Assembly (NCBI GenBank): GCA_958295835.1 | Contig: OY282378.1 | Location: 2,063,001-2,127,000 of the forward strand | Direction: 5' to 3' | DNA: 64,000 nucleotides | Origin: an uncultured Gammaproteobacteria bacterium | GTDB lineage: Bacteria > Pseudomonadota > Gammaproteobacteria > HK1 | Shown: positions 17,584 to 26,584 of the stretch, in pieces | Numbering within the stretch: the first letter of the stretch is position 1 | Layout of the letters: every line of letters begins with the position of its first letter | The notes under the pieces: generated by a model | Told to the model about the DNA's origin: nothing | Database searches by the model: none | Seen by the model: only the letters and a program-made list of their open reading frames with translations | Program-made: the position numbers and the translations under genes

Positions 17584-17876
17584 CGACGGTCTGCGAATGT
17601 GGATTCGATGCGTTCGTTCACGACCTCGGAGCGTGCCACGCCGGCCCCGCGCCGGGTCCGAACCATCCGTCGATGATTGCGCGTGTGTTCCCGATTCGCA
17701 ACTTTCGTCTTCCATGAACAGCAATTCCCGCTAAGCGCGAGAACGTCCGAAGATCCGTCATGATCAGGCGCTCCGGCCATCGGAAATCGCTCGATATCGC
17801 ATCGGGACATCGCGTATCGGGACGTTAGCGGGAACAGCTGCTCCATGAACCACGACCACTCCTTTGTTCCCTGCGG

Positions 17877-18800
17877 TCAGGGCCGATCGACGTGGCGCAC
17901 CCGCAGTACCGCCTCGATGCAGATCGCGCCCAGCACGATCGCGCCGCCGGCCAGCGTGTACGCGCTCGGCACTTCGTCGAAGGCGGCCCAGACCCAGACC
18001 GGGGCGAGGACCACCTCGGTCAGGGTGAGGAAAACCAGTACGCCGGCCGGGACGAACTTGGCGCCGTGGAGGAACAGGGTCGCACCGGCGGCGGTGAGCA
18101 GGCCACCGGAGGCAAGCGCGTAGAGTCGGTCCGGGGCAGTGACCGCCACGTTCCCATCGGCCATCGTCCAGCCGGCGGCGATGGTGAGCGCGGCTCCCAG
18201 ACACACCGCCGGCAGCATGTTGAGACCACCGCCCCAGCGCGCGACCACCGCGATTCCGGCAAAGCCGAAGGTCGTCACCAAGGCAAACAGCGTGCCGGTC
18301 ACGTCGCCGCCGGCCAATCCTTCCGACATCATCACCGCGACGCCGACCACCGCCGCGAGCATCGCACCGAGGGTACGCGTCTCGATCCGCTCGCGCAGCA
18401 GCAGCCAGGCGCCGGCCGCGGCGACGAGCGGCGCGGAGGCCATGATGAACACCACGTTCGCGACCGTGGTATGGAGCACCGCGAGCACGAAGCAGGTGCC
18501 CGCCGCCGCATGGCAGAGGGCGCCCGCGACCGCCCGGTAGCCGGCGAGCCGGAACGCGCTCATCACCCGGCCCCGGCTGACGATCGCCACCACCCCCAGC
18601 ATCACCACGAGCTGGCCGACGCTGCGCCAGAAGATGATCTGGGGGCCGCTCGCGGCCTCGATCATCCGCACCGTCGGCCCTTGCAGGCTCCAGAACACGC
18701 CGGCGAGCACGACCATCGCGATGCCGATCCGCCGGTGCTGCGCCAGCGGCGCGCGAGCGCGGCCATCGAGCGCGGAATCCTCTTCCCGAATCGTCGTCAT
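17877..18800 (-). CDS. DMT family transporter (EamA domain)
   Basis: 307 residues with ten hydrophobic segments arranged as two EamA repeats. The first repeat begins GIAMVVLAGVFWSLQGPTVR and includes WRSVGQLVVML. The second begins GTLFALVTTFGFAGIAVVAR and includes LTLTEVVLAPVWVWAAFDEV, both typical of drug/metabolite exporters. The substrate is not known. The ATG at 18800 (MTTIREEDSALDG) is the only start that fits the family; the frame upstream lacks membrane character. It lies behind xdhB on the same strand with a 293-base gap and may be a separate unit. Confidence 0.88.
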   Translation of the reverse strand: MTTIREEDSALDGRARAPLAQHRRIGIAMVVLAGVFWSLQGPTVRMIEAASGPQIIFWRSVGQLVVMLGVVAIVSRGRVMSAFRLAGYRAVAGALCHAAAGTCFVLAVLHTTVANVVFIMASAPLVAAAGAWLLLRERIETRTLGAMLAAVVGVAVMMSEGLAGGDVTGTLFALVTTFGFAGIAVVARWGGGLNMLPAVCLGAALTIAAGWTMADGNVAVTAPDRLYALASGGLLTAAGATLFLHGAKFVPAGVLVFLTLTEVVLAPVWVWAAFDEVPSAYTLAGGAIVLGAICIEAVLRVRHVDRP

Positions 18801-18997
18801 CGCGAGGCGCCCTGGAAGCCGTGCCGGGGAGGTGTACAGTACGCCGGATTGCATCGGCGGAAGTGAGCAGTCCTCGTCGTGCGGCCAACCGAGGGGATCG
18901 CCTGCACCTTGTCCGATGCCCGTAACCCGTGGGAGCGCACACGAAAGTACGAGACCGCCGTGTCGTCGAAAATACGGATGAGTAGTCAGCGACGTTT

Positions 18998-19259
18998 CTA
19001 GGGAGTCGTCACCCGGGCGCTGACGGCTACGCCCGCATGGCCGGCAAGCCCGCCTCGACACTGCTCCACCTCCGGCGCGGCGAGTCGTCCCGCGTTTTCG
19101 GTGTATTCAATCAGCGCCTCGTGCACGTTCCGAGAGCCGACGACCACCAAGCCGCCAGTGCCCGGAATCGTGGTGTCACCACAGCCGTAGAGCACCGGGG
19201 GCGCATCCTCTCCAAGACGCTGCTTCAGGCGCCGGGGGTAGTCGGCGAGGAAATCGACG
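18998..19259 (-). pseudogene. Fragment of a DprA-like DNA-processing protein
   Basis: The frame between two stops reads [20 protein letters not shown], then [20 protein letters not shown] and [17 protein letters not shown]. This is the beginning of the Rossmann-like DprA/Smf domain (GGLxxVGSRN...). The rest of the domain is lost and the frame runs into unrelated codons before stopping. Upstream in the same frame, after a stop, lies [20 protein letters not shown] (19270-19332), which looks like the C-terminus of a different, unidentified protein. The segment is therefore two gene scraps fused by deletion. Confidence 0.55.
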
Positions 19260-19562
19260 GCGCCAAGCCCTACTCCACCCCCTCCGGCAGCTCCGCCTCG
19301 CGCTTGGCGATGTACTCGCGCAGGGCCTCGTCCATGGCAGGCGGTAGCGGTGCGCGCGCTGCCCGACCATGAAGTTCATCAGGCTGATCTCGGGAGTGCC
19401 GGCCATCGGGGCGCCGCCGAGCTTCCTCATGCCGGACCGGCCGGCGGCCCGCGCGCGTCCGAAATCGCGGGGCGAAACGATTCCGTACAAGGCGGCGGCC
19501 GCACGAAACGTGCAGGCGGCAGGGTATACTTCCTCTTTGCATTCCTGTCGGCAAGGAACGTC

Positions 19563-19808
19563 ATGCCTGCCGAGTCGATCTCCGAGAATCTGCCGAAGGG
19601 GCCGCCGGCTGATTTCGAGGACACGGAGTATTTCGACGTGATCGGAGAGAATGGTCGCATCCTGCCGACCCCGGTGCTCCTCGCCCAAGCGAGGGCGGTG
19701 TGCCTCGAATCGGCCGAGCCGGGTGTTTCCGGAGCAGGCCGCGACAAAGCCTGCGCTGGACGCACCACGCCGCACCAAAAGACCTGCCGCGTGCAGTCCT
19801 CGACATGA
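19563..19808 (+). pseudogene. Decayed antitoxin of a PIN-type toxin-antitoxin module
   Basis: The frame starts MPAESISENLPKGPPADFED and TEYFDVIGENGRILPTPV. I recognise this as a small antitoxin family whose members run about 70-75 residues and usually continue with VRAxLAELGISEADV. Here the second half is scrambled after about residue 47 by frameshift, so it is probably inactive. It lies directly before a PIN-domain scrap, which fits the usual antitoxin-toxin order. Confidence 0.45.
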
Positions 19809-19845
19809 ACCTGCTGCTCTCGTCCGTTCCGTACCGCCGGGAAAC
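19784..19845 (+). pseudogene. N-terminal scrap of a PIN-domain toxin
   Basis: LPRAVLDMNLLLSSV is the start of a VapC/PIN-type ribonuclease (family pattern xRAVLDTNVLLSA). The first acidic residue is present, but the frame then diverges within about 20 codons. It overlaps the tail of the decayed antitoxin frame. Together they are a dead toxin-antitoxin pair. Confidence 0.45.
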
Positions 19846-19989
19846 GCACTCCGGAGAGTCCGAGCTGCGGCAAGCGGACACCTTCCGATCGCGGGTGCGC
19901 AAGGCGATGGCGGTACGCCTTTCCCATGCAGGGATTCCGGGAAAATTCCATATGTTTGGTATTTTCTGCGGGTCCCGACAATCGAGTAC

Positions 19990-20375
19990 ATGAAGGCACA
20001 TCCGATGTCCGACGCTCGGGAACGATATACACCGCCGACGATAGATGAGCGAGGTTTCAACTGCCCTCACTGTGGTGTATTGGCAGCGCAGCAATGGTTC
20101 AGAGTAGGCGTTGTGCATGGAGCAGACCATACGCCCTTGCATTGGCAAGCATTGATTGCTCGAACTGTTTCCAAAAATGATCGCGTCAATCAATCTGATC
20201 TTTACACCCAGGCCAGCTCGACCTCCGGGACGACCACGCGACGGCGCGGAGTCTGTTCGATTTGGTCAATCTCATCGCCAGCGCCATGATAAGTGAGCCG
20301 AAACGAGTATCGGAGATATATGAAAGTCTGCCCGAAAAGGCTCGAGAAGCGATAAAGAGACGAGACGCACGGTAG
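19990..20375 (+). pseudogene. DUF4145-like protein, internally deleted and frameshifted
   Basis: The first part, from ATG 19990 or 20005, reads DERGFNCPHCGVLAAQQWF, a zinc-ribbon start typical of DUF4145 proteins. From about 20,215 the correct reading moves to another frame: LDLRDDHATARSLFDLVNLI, then ASAMISEPKRVSEIYESLPE and KAREAIKRRDAR, ending at the TAG at 20373. That is the family's usual C-terminus. The normal length is over 200 residues, so the middle is lost. Its place just before a type III restriction system is a known association for this domain. Confidence 0.6.
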
Positions 20376-20410
20376 ACGATCGAAAGTAACGAGGGAAACG
20401 GCGCCAAACC

Positions 20411-21943
20411 ATGCCTATTCTGCACTGGCTGACGAGGGACGAGGATCTTCGCGCCGCTACCCACGTGCCCTACCGGCTGCTGGAAGAAGCTGCCGACCTC
20501 TCGGCGGGGGATCCGGACTCCGGCAACCTGCTGATCCAGGGTGACAACCTGGAAGCGCTGAAGGCGTTGCTGCCTTTCTATGCGGGATGCATGAAGTGCA
20601 TCCATATCGACCCGCCCTACAACACGCGCTCGGCCTTCGAGCATTACGACGACAATCTGGAGCATACGCGGTGGCTGGCGATGATGTGGCCGCGCCTCGA
20701 ACTCCTGCACGATCTCCTGGCGGAGGACGGCTCGATCTGGGTATCCATCGACGACAACGAGGGACATTACCTCAAGGTCGTCATGGATGAAGTTTTCGGG
20801 CGCAGGAACTTCATCGATGCCGTCATCTGGCGGAAAAACTATTCCCCGAAATCCAGCGCGCGGCATTTCTCATCGGACCACGATTACATCCTGGTCTTCT
20901 CGAAGAACGCCGATGCTTTCCAGCCGAACCTGATGCCTCGGACGGAGAGGCAGAACAAGGCGTACAAGAACCCGGACGACGATCCGCGCGGACTCTGGCG
21001 GCCGAACAATCTCGCCGCCCGGAATTACTACAGCAAGGGGACCTACGCGATCCGTTGCCCGAGCGGACGTTTGATCGAAGGACCACCTGCCGGTTCATAT
21101 TGGCGGATCTCGGAAGAAAAGTTCAGGGAGATGGACCGAGACGGGCGGATCTGGTGGGGACGGAACGGCAACAACGTTCCGGCCCCCAAGATTTACCTGA
21201 ACGAGGTCAGGCAGGGTGTCGTTCCTCAGACGTTCTGGAATCACGAAGAAGTGGGCCATACCCAGGACGCCAAGAAGGAAATCGTGAATTTGTTCGGCGA
21301 CGACGTCTTCGGAACCCCCAAACCCGAACGCCTCGTCGAGCGCATCCTCCACATCGCCACCGACCCCGGCGACCTCGTGCTCGATTCCTTCCTCGGCTCC
21401 GGCACCACCGCCGCCGTTGCGCACAAGATGGGGCGGCGCTGGATCGGCATCGAAATGGGCGGGCACGCGGTCACCCACTGCGCGCCGCGGCTGAAGAAGG
21501 TGATCGAAGGCGAGCAGGGCGGTATCTCGAAAGCCGTCGGGTGGCGGGGCGGCGGCGGTTTCCGCTTCTACCGCCTCGGGCCGCCCGCCTTCGACGCGGA
21601 CGGCCGCATCCGCTCCGACATCCGCTTCCCCGTGCTCGCCGCCCATCTCTGGTTCTCCGAGACCGGTCGGCCCTGGACCGCTCCGGCGAAGCCCTCCCCC
21701 TTCCTCGGCGCGCATGAGGGCCGGGGCTACGCCGTGCTCTACAACGGCATTCTGCGCGACAGGTCCGCCGGCGGCGGCAACGTCCTGACCCGGCGCACCC
21801 TGCACCGGATCCGTGCGGCGGCAGGCGATTTCGACGGTCCGCTCACCGTCTACGGCGCGCGTTCGGCGTGTTCCGCCGCCACCCTGAAGGCGGAGCGGCT
21901 GACCTTCAAGCAGACGCCCTACGACGTGAAGGCGAGGGCCTGA
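20411..21943 (+). CDS. Type III restriction-modification methyltransferase (Mod)
   Basis: 510 residues. The amino-methyltransferase motifs are in beta-class order: the catalytic motif IDPPYNTRS at about residue 65 comes first, and the AdoMet-binding motif LDSFLGSGTTAAVAHKMGRR near residue 325 last. NLLIQGDNLEALKALLPFY at about residue 37 is a conserved Mod start. The middle (residues about 170-290) is the variable target-recognition region. Mod proteins methylate adenine in an asymmetric site and are required for cutting by Res. The Res gene starts three bases after this stop, so they form an operon. The ATG at 20411 gives the family N-terminus MPILHWLTRDEDL. Confidence 0.9.
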   Translation: MPILHWLTRDEDLRAATHVPYRLLEEAADLSAGDPDSGNLLIQGDNLEALKALLPFYAGCMKCIHIDPPYNTRSAFEHYDDNLEHTRWLAMMWPRLELLHDLLAEDGSIWVSIDDNEGHYLKVVMDEVFGRRNFIDAVIWRKNYSPKSSARHFSSDHDYILVFSKNADAFQPNLMPRTERQNKAYKNPDDDPRGLWRPNNLAARNYYSKGTYAIRCPSGRLIEGPPAGSYWRISEEKFREMDRDGRIWWGRNGNNVPAPKIYLNEVRQGVVPQTFWNHEEVGHTQDAKKEIVNLFGDDVFGTPKPERLVERILHIATDPGDLVLDSFLGSGTTAAVAHKMGRRWIGIEMGGHAVTHCAPRLKKVIEGEQGGISKAVGWRGGGGFRFYRLGPPAFDADGRIRSDIRFPVLAAHLWFSETGRPWTAPAKPSPFLGAHEGRGYAVLYNGILRDRSAGGGNVLTRRTLHRIRAAAGDFDGPLTVYGARSACSAATLKAERLTFKQTPYDVKARA

Positions 21944-21945
21944 CC

Positions 21946-24609
21946 GTGGAGCTCAAGCAATATCAAGAGGACACGCTCGCGATCCTGCGCCGGTTCCTGG
22001 AGGACGCGCGCGGGGTCGGGCCGAAGGACGCCTACGAGGAGATCGTCCGGAAGCCGGAGCAGGCCGCGCGGCTCGGCCGCTACGCCGGGGCCTACGTCCC
22101 GCTCGAGGCGCTGCCGGACGCGCCCTATGTCTGTCTGCGCCTGCCCACGGGCGGCGGCAAGACGATCCTCGCCGCCCATGCGGTGGCCGTCGCGCGCGAC
22201 GCCTGGATCGAGAAGGACTGGCCGATGGTGCTCTGGCTGGTCCCGACCAGCACGATCCGGCGCCAGACCGTGGAGGCGCTGAAGAGCCCCCGCCATCCCT
22301 ACCGCCGGGCACTGGACGCGGCGTTCCGGGGACGGGTGCGGGTGTTCGACGTGGCCGACTTCACCCATCTGCGCCCGCGGGTCGTCCGGGACCACTGCTG
22401 CATCGTCGTCGGCACGATCCAGACGCTGCGGGTCTCCGATACGGAGGGACGCAAGGTCTATGCCCACAACGAGGAGATGGAGCCGCATTTCAGCAGGGTT
22501 CCGGCGGCGGCGCCGGGGCTGGAGCGGCTGGAGGGCGGCGGCGTCAAGTTCTCCTTCGCCAACCTCCTGCACCTCCACCGCCCGCTGATGATCGTGGACG
22601 AGGCGCACAATGCGGTCACCGGGTTGACGCGGGAGATGCAGGCGCGGGTGAGCCCGTGCGCCGTCATCGAGTTCACGGCCACGCCCAAGCGCAATTCGAA
22701 CATCCTGCACAGTGTCACGGCGCAGGAATTGAAGCGCGAGGAGATGATCAAGCTGCCGATCATGCTGGCCGAGCACGAAAGCTGGCAGAACGCGGTGAAC
22801 GGCGCGGTCGCCATGCGCGCCCGGCTGGCCGGGACGGCGGCGGGCGACCGTGGCCATATCCGCCCCGTCGCGCTGTTCCAGGCACAGCGGAAGAACCGGG
22901 AAGTCACGGTCGAGGTGTTGAAGCAGCACCTGATCGAGGTCGAGGGGGCCGCGGAGGAGACGATCGCGGTCGCGACCGGCGACCAGCGGGAGCTGGACGG
23001 TATCGATCTCTTCGACCGGCGCTGTCCCGTCGAGCACGTCATCACCGTCGAGGCGTTGAAGGAAGGTTGGGACTGCTCCTTCGCCTATGTCTTCTGCTCC
23101 GTCTCGCGCATCCGGAGCGCGCGGAACGCGGAGCAGCTTCTCGGCCGGGTGCTCCGCCTGCCCTATGCGAAGCGGCGCGGGGCGGCGGAGTTGAACCGGG
23201 CCTATGCCTTCCTCTCCGAGCCGGACTTCGGCGAGGCGGCGCGCGGGCTCATCGACAAGCTGGTGAAGATGGGCTTCGAGGAAGACGAGGCCAAGGACAA
23301 CGTCGAGCCCGTACAGGAAGGGCTGGCCATCGAGGGCGATCTCTTCGGCCGGCAGAGGGCGCCGTCCGGGCCGGCGTTCACGCACGAGGTCCGGGCGGCG
23401 TCCGAAACCCTGTCCGTTCTGGAGCAGCGCGGGCAGGACGGTGTGACGGTGCGTGAAGCCGGGGGCGGCAGGGTCGAGATTACGGTCGCGGGCTGGGTGG
23501 ACGACAAGTTGGAGGAGGCGATTTGCGACGCTCTGCCCGAGACCGAACGCCGGGGCGTCGTGGAGGCGGTCGAGGAATATCGCGCCCGGGAGAGGGATCG
23601 GTTCTCGCCCGCCGAGCGAGGCGAGACCCTGACGGTTCCGGGCCTCGCGTCGGAGGTACAGGGCGAGCTGTACCTCGCGGACACCGACCTTTTCATGGAA
23701 TCTCGCGATTGGTCGTTGAGCGATCACCCTGTGCGCCTGACCGATGACGAGTTCGCAGTACGCGAGACCGCACACGGCTTCGAGATCGACCTCGAGGGCA
23801 GGCGGATCATCCATCGCTTCATCGGCGAGGAAGATCAGCTCGTCCTCGACGTCGACGTGGCAGGCTGGACGCCGGAGACGCTGGTCCTCTGGCTCGACGG
23901 ACAGGTCCGGCAGCCGGACGTCGGCCAGAGCGACCTGGTGAGGTGGCTCGGCGATCTGGTCGGCCACCTCGTCACCGCGCGCGGCCTCACCATCTCGTCA
24001 CTCATGCGTTGCAAGTTCATTCTCGCCCGCGCCGTCCGCCGCAAGATTGACGAGATCCGCGAGCATGAACGGAGACACGCCTGGCAGGGCGGGCTGTTCG
24101 AGCCCGAGGCCAGGCCGATGGTTTCATTCGATTGCGCCTTCACCTTTCGGGACGGCATGTATCCGGAAGAGCGTTGCTATCGCGGCGGGTGGAGGCCGAG
24201 CCGGCATTTCCTCGGACCCGGCCGCGTGCCCGCCTTCGACGGCAAGGAGGATGGCGAGGAGATGCAATGCGCCCAGGCCCTCGACCGCCTGCCCGGCCTG
24301 GAATACTGGATCCGCAACGTCGCGCGCCATCCGGCCTCGTTCTGGCTCCCGACCGCGGCCGGCAGGTTCTACCCGGACTTCGTCGCGCGCCTGGACGACG
24401 GCCGGCGCCTCGTCGTCGAATACAAGGGCGGGCTCACCGCCGAAGGGTCCGATACCGATGAAAAGCGGGCGGTAGGAGCGCTCTGGGAACGGGCGAGCGC
24501 GGGCAAGGGGTTGTTCGCCGTCGTCGAGAAGGATGTCGGCGGGAAGGACGTATGGGCGCAGCTTCTCTGGAAGATCGGCGCTTCGACGAGCGCCTCGCCC
24601 GCCGCCTGA
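21946..24609 (+). CDS. Type III restriction-modification helicase-nuclease (Res)
   Basis: 887 residues from a GTG start at 21946, giving VELKQYQEDTLAILRRFLED, the standard first motif of Res and related SF2 helicases. Walker A is LRLPTGGGKTILAAH near residue 66, Walker B IVDEAHNAVTG near 217, motif III EFTATPKRNSNIL, and motif VI EQLLGRVLRLPYAKR. The C-terminus carries PDFVARLDDGRRLVVEYKGG, a PD-(D/E)XK nuclease site. Res translocates on or senses DNA using ATP and cuts when two unmethylated sites are met. It is directly coupled to the mod gene upstream. The gene is full length with no visible lesion, so the system looks functional. Confidence 0.9.
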   Translation: MELKQYQEDTLAILRRFLEDARGVGPKDAYEEIVRKPEQAARLGRYAGAYVPLEALPDAPYVCLRLPTGGGKTILAAHAVAVARDAWIEKDWPMVLWLVPTSTIRRQTVEALKSPRHPYRRALDAAFRGRVRVFDVADFTHLRPRVVRDHCCIVVGTIQTLRVSDTEGRKVYAHNEEMEPHFSRVPAAAPGLERLEGGGVKFSFANLLHLHRPLMIVDEAHNAVTGLTREMQARVSPCAVIEFTATPKRNSNILHSVTAQELKREEMIKLPIMLAEHESWQNAVNGAVAMRARLAGTAAGDRGHIRPVALFQAQRKNREVTVEVLKQHLIEVEGAAEETIAVATGDQRELDGIDLFDRRCPVEHVITVEALKEGWDCSFAYVFCSVSRIRSARNAEQLLGRVLRLPYAKRRGAAELNRAYAFLSEPDFGEAARGLIDKLVKMGFEEDEAKDNVEPVQEGLAIEGDLFGRQRAPSGPAFTHEVRAASETLSVLEQRGQDGVTVREAGGGRVEITVAGWVDDKLEEAICDALPETERRGVVEAVEEYRARERDRFSPAERGETLTVPGLASEVQGELYLADTDLFMESRDWSLSDHPVRLTDDEFAVRETAHGFEIDLEGRRIIHRFIGEEDQLVLDVDVAGWTPETLVLWLDGQVRQPDVGQSDLVRWLGDLVGHLVTARGLTISSLMRCKFILARAVRRKIDEIREHERRHAWQGGLFEPEARPMVSFDCAFTFRDGMYPEERCYRGGWRPSRHFLGPGRVPAFDGKEDGEEMQCAQALDRLPGLEYWIRNVARHPASFWLPTAAGRFYPDFVARLDDGRRLVVEYKGGLTAEGSDTDEKRAVGALWERASAGKGLFAVVEKDVGGKDVWAQLLWKIGASTSASPAA

Positions 24610-24629
24610 GCAAGCACGGTTCAGCCGTG

Positions 24630-24654
24630 GCCGGGCCTTCGCGCCGGCCCTTTT
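24630..24654 (+). terminator. Probable Rho-independent terminator after the type III system
   Basis: GGGCC at 24633-24637 pairs with GGCCC at 24646-24650 and is followed by TTTT. It lies 24 bases after the res stop and before the convergent vapC gene. Confidence 0.5.
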
Positions 24655-24715
24655 GGCGTTCCGATTCAGGCGAAGGCGCCGTCGACGCCGGGCCGTGCCT
24701 GGACGGCGGCGTGTC

Positions 24716-25123
24716 TTACGCGCTCCCCCTTGCCAGCCAGTTCTCCGTCCGTAGCCCGGGCACGCGTCCGAACTCCCCTTCGTTGTTCGTGACGAGCGTA
24801 GCGCCGGTGCTTCGAGCGTGGGCCGCGATCAGCAGGTCGTTTGCCCCGATCGGCCGACCGCGCCGCACGAGCGTCTGCCGGATCTCCCCGTAGTGAACGC
24901 CGGCCGCCGCGTCGAAGGGCAGGATGTCGAGGTCGAGGCAGAATGCTTCGAGCTCCCGGGCGTTCTCTTGAACGTGAGCCGAGTGGGCCGCGCCGAATCG
25001 AAGCTCGGCGTGGGTGATCGCGGAGATGCATATCCCGCTCGCGTTCGCTTCGAATCTCTCCCGCAACCCCTCGTCGCGCTCGTTGATGAGATAGATGCAG
25101 ATGTCCGTATCCAACATGAACAT
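24716..25123 (-). CDS. vapC: VapC-type PIN-domain toxin ribonuclease
   Basis: 135 residues, full length. The PIN acidic residues are visible: MLDTDICIYLIN at the N-terminus, ISAITHAELRFG near residue 35, ANDLLIAAHARSTGATLVTN near residue 95 and NNEGEFGRVPGL. VapC toxins cut tRNA or rRNA and are held inactive by VapB. The start at 25123 overlaps the stop of the vapB gene as ATGA. A second in-frame Met, two codons later (25117), is also possible. Confidence 0.9.
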   Translation of the reverse strand: MFMLDTDICIYLINERDEGLRERFEANASGICISAITHAELRFGAAHSAHVQENARELEAFCLDLDILPFDAAAGVHYGEIRQTLVRRGRPIGANDLLIAAHARSTGATLVTNNEGEFGRVPGLRTENWLARGSA

Positions 25124-25368
25124 CAGCCCATCTCATTTCGCTCCTCGAGGGGCGGCTGGCGGCGCTCCGGCAGACGGCCGTGGGTCGGCGAGTCGAAGTA
25201 CGCGGCCCAGTTCTTGCCGCGCGGACGCAACGTCACCTGGTCTCCCTCCTTGAGCACCTCCACCTCGGACGTCTCGAACCGGCAGGCCGCGGGAAGGCGA
25301 ACCGCCTGGCTGCGTCCGCTCCAGAAGACTTTGGCGACACCGCGGTAGTCGGGGGGGGGCTTGGGCAT
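25123..25368 (-). CDS. vapB: VapB-type antitoxin (AbrB/SpoVT-like)
   Basis: 81 residues from the ATG at 25368 (MPKPPPDYRGVAKVFWSGRS). The DNA-binding swapped-hairpin motif is WSGRSQAVRLPAACRFE followed by VEVLKEGDQVTLRPR, as in VapB antitoxins. The C-terminal part (WAAYFDSPTHGRLPERRQPP) would bind and block VapC. The genes share the ATGA overlap. A TA pair of this kind normally represses its own promoter, which should lie between 25369 and 25596; AT-rich bases around 25,385-25,410 are a candidate. Confidence 0.85.
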   Translation of the reverse strand: MPKPPPDYRGVAKVFWSGRSQAVRLPAACRFETSEVEVLKEGDQVTLRPRGKNWAAYFDSPTHGRLPERRQPPLEERNEMG

Positions 25369-25596
25369 GGCATGGTCCTCAAGATGTAATATCTCATGAT
25401 ATCTATCAACAGCAGGCGATACCACCATCGGCCGAGCCTGACGGCAGGGTCATTTCGTTCTGCATCCGGAACGTGTGTCGGAGGCAGAACATGCGCAGGG
25501 TGGAGCGGTGCGTCCTGGGAGTCCACCGTCACGGAATCAAAAGCCGGTCGGCGCACAATGCTTCGTCGTTTTGTCGAAGATTCCACGAGCAAGGAA

Positions 25597-26367
25597 CTAC
25601 CCGTCCCCGGCCCTCTGGCGTTCGTCGGCGCCCACCCGGCGCTCCATCCAGCGCACCCCGGCCGAGACCAGCAGCACCAGCACCAGGTATTCGAGGACGA
25701 GGAAGGTATAGATTTCGAGGGGCCGGTACTCGGTCACCGACAGCTCGTTCGCCCGGCGCACCACCTCGGCGAGGCCGATGACCGAGACCAGGGAGGACAT
25801 CTTCAGCAGGATGACGAACTGGTTGCCCATGGCCGGCAGGCAGCGGCGCAGGGCCTGGGGGAAGATCACGAACATCAGCTTGTCGAACGTGGACAGCCCG
25901 ATGCTGTCCGCCGCCTCGAACTGGCCGCGCCCGATGGACTGGACGCCGCCCCGGTAGATCTCCGCCATGAAGGCCGCGCCGTAGAGCGACAGCGCCACCA
26001 TGCCCGAGACGAAGGGGTTGAGATCGACGCCGGTGAGCACCGGCAGCCCGTAGTAGACCCAGAGGATGGAGACGAGCGGCGGGATGGACCGGAATAGCTC
26101 CACGAGGCACCGGTTCAGGGCATCGAGGCAACGGTTCTCCGCCACCCGCGGCAGGTAGAGCAGAAATCCGAGCACGACGGACAGCGCCACGCAGGCCAGC
26201 GTCAGCGCCACCGTCCACTGTACCCCGGAGAGCAGGAACTCGGTGTTGATCCGCCCCTGCTTCGTCATGGGGTTGATGACGTACCACCCCCACTTCTCCG
26301 AGCTCGCGCACCCGGTCAGGAGCAAGGTGAGACAGGCCGTCGGGCCGATACGGCGTAACGCTTTCAT
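25597..26367 (-). CDS. Amino-acid ABC transporter permease with an N-terminal lipobox
   Basis: 256 residues. The HisMQ/GlnP-type permease fold is shown by LLSGVQWTVALTLACVALS, RCLVELFRSIPPLVSILWVY, the EAA loop region GGVQSIGRGQFEAADSIGLS and the ending IYTFLVLEYLVLVLLVSAG. Such permeases import polar amino acids with an ATPase and a binding protein. The ATG at 26367 is followed by ACLTLLLTGCASS, which reads as a lipoprotein signal peptide with Cys in the lipobox, unusual for a permease. It diverges from the Rieske gene. The binding protein encoded at 28117 is the likely partner; no ATPase subunit is in the window. Confidence 0.85.
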   Translation of the reverse strand: MKALRRIGPTACLTLLLTGCASSEKWGWYVINPMTKQGRINTEFLLSGVQWTVALTLACVALSVVLGFLLYLPRVAENRCLDALNRCLVELFRSIPPLVSILWVYYGLPVLTGVDLNPFVSGMVALSLYGAAFMAEIYRGGVQSIGRGQFEAADSIGLSTFDKLMFVIFPQALRRCLPAMGNQFVILLKMSSLVSVIGLAEVVRRANELSVTEYRPLEIYTFLVLEYLVLVLLVSAGVRWMERRVGADERQRAGDG

Positions 26368-26584
26368 CGGGCATACCTCCTCCGTCATGGACGACGGACG
26401 GATCATGGTAGCCTCCCCGGAACCGGGGCGATCCGCGGGACGAACCGGCACGGCTCCGCCTCAGTCCGCGAACATGCAGTAAAGCAAACCCGGAAAGATA
26501 CCGAAGGCGCCGAAGGGCAGTGCTTCCTTCTTCGCCGAACGCCGGGATCCATCGTCATTCATCGGTCATTTCACAGGAGAAGTC

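Noticed and set aside
19270..19332. [20 protein letters not shown] as the end of a trimethylamine methyltransferase-like protein
   Set aside because: The resemblance to the C-terminal tail of that family is too short and from memory only, so it is described as unidentified.
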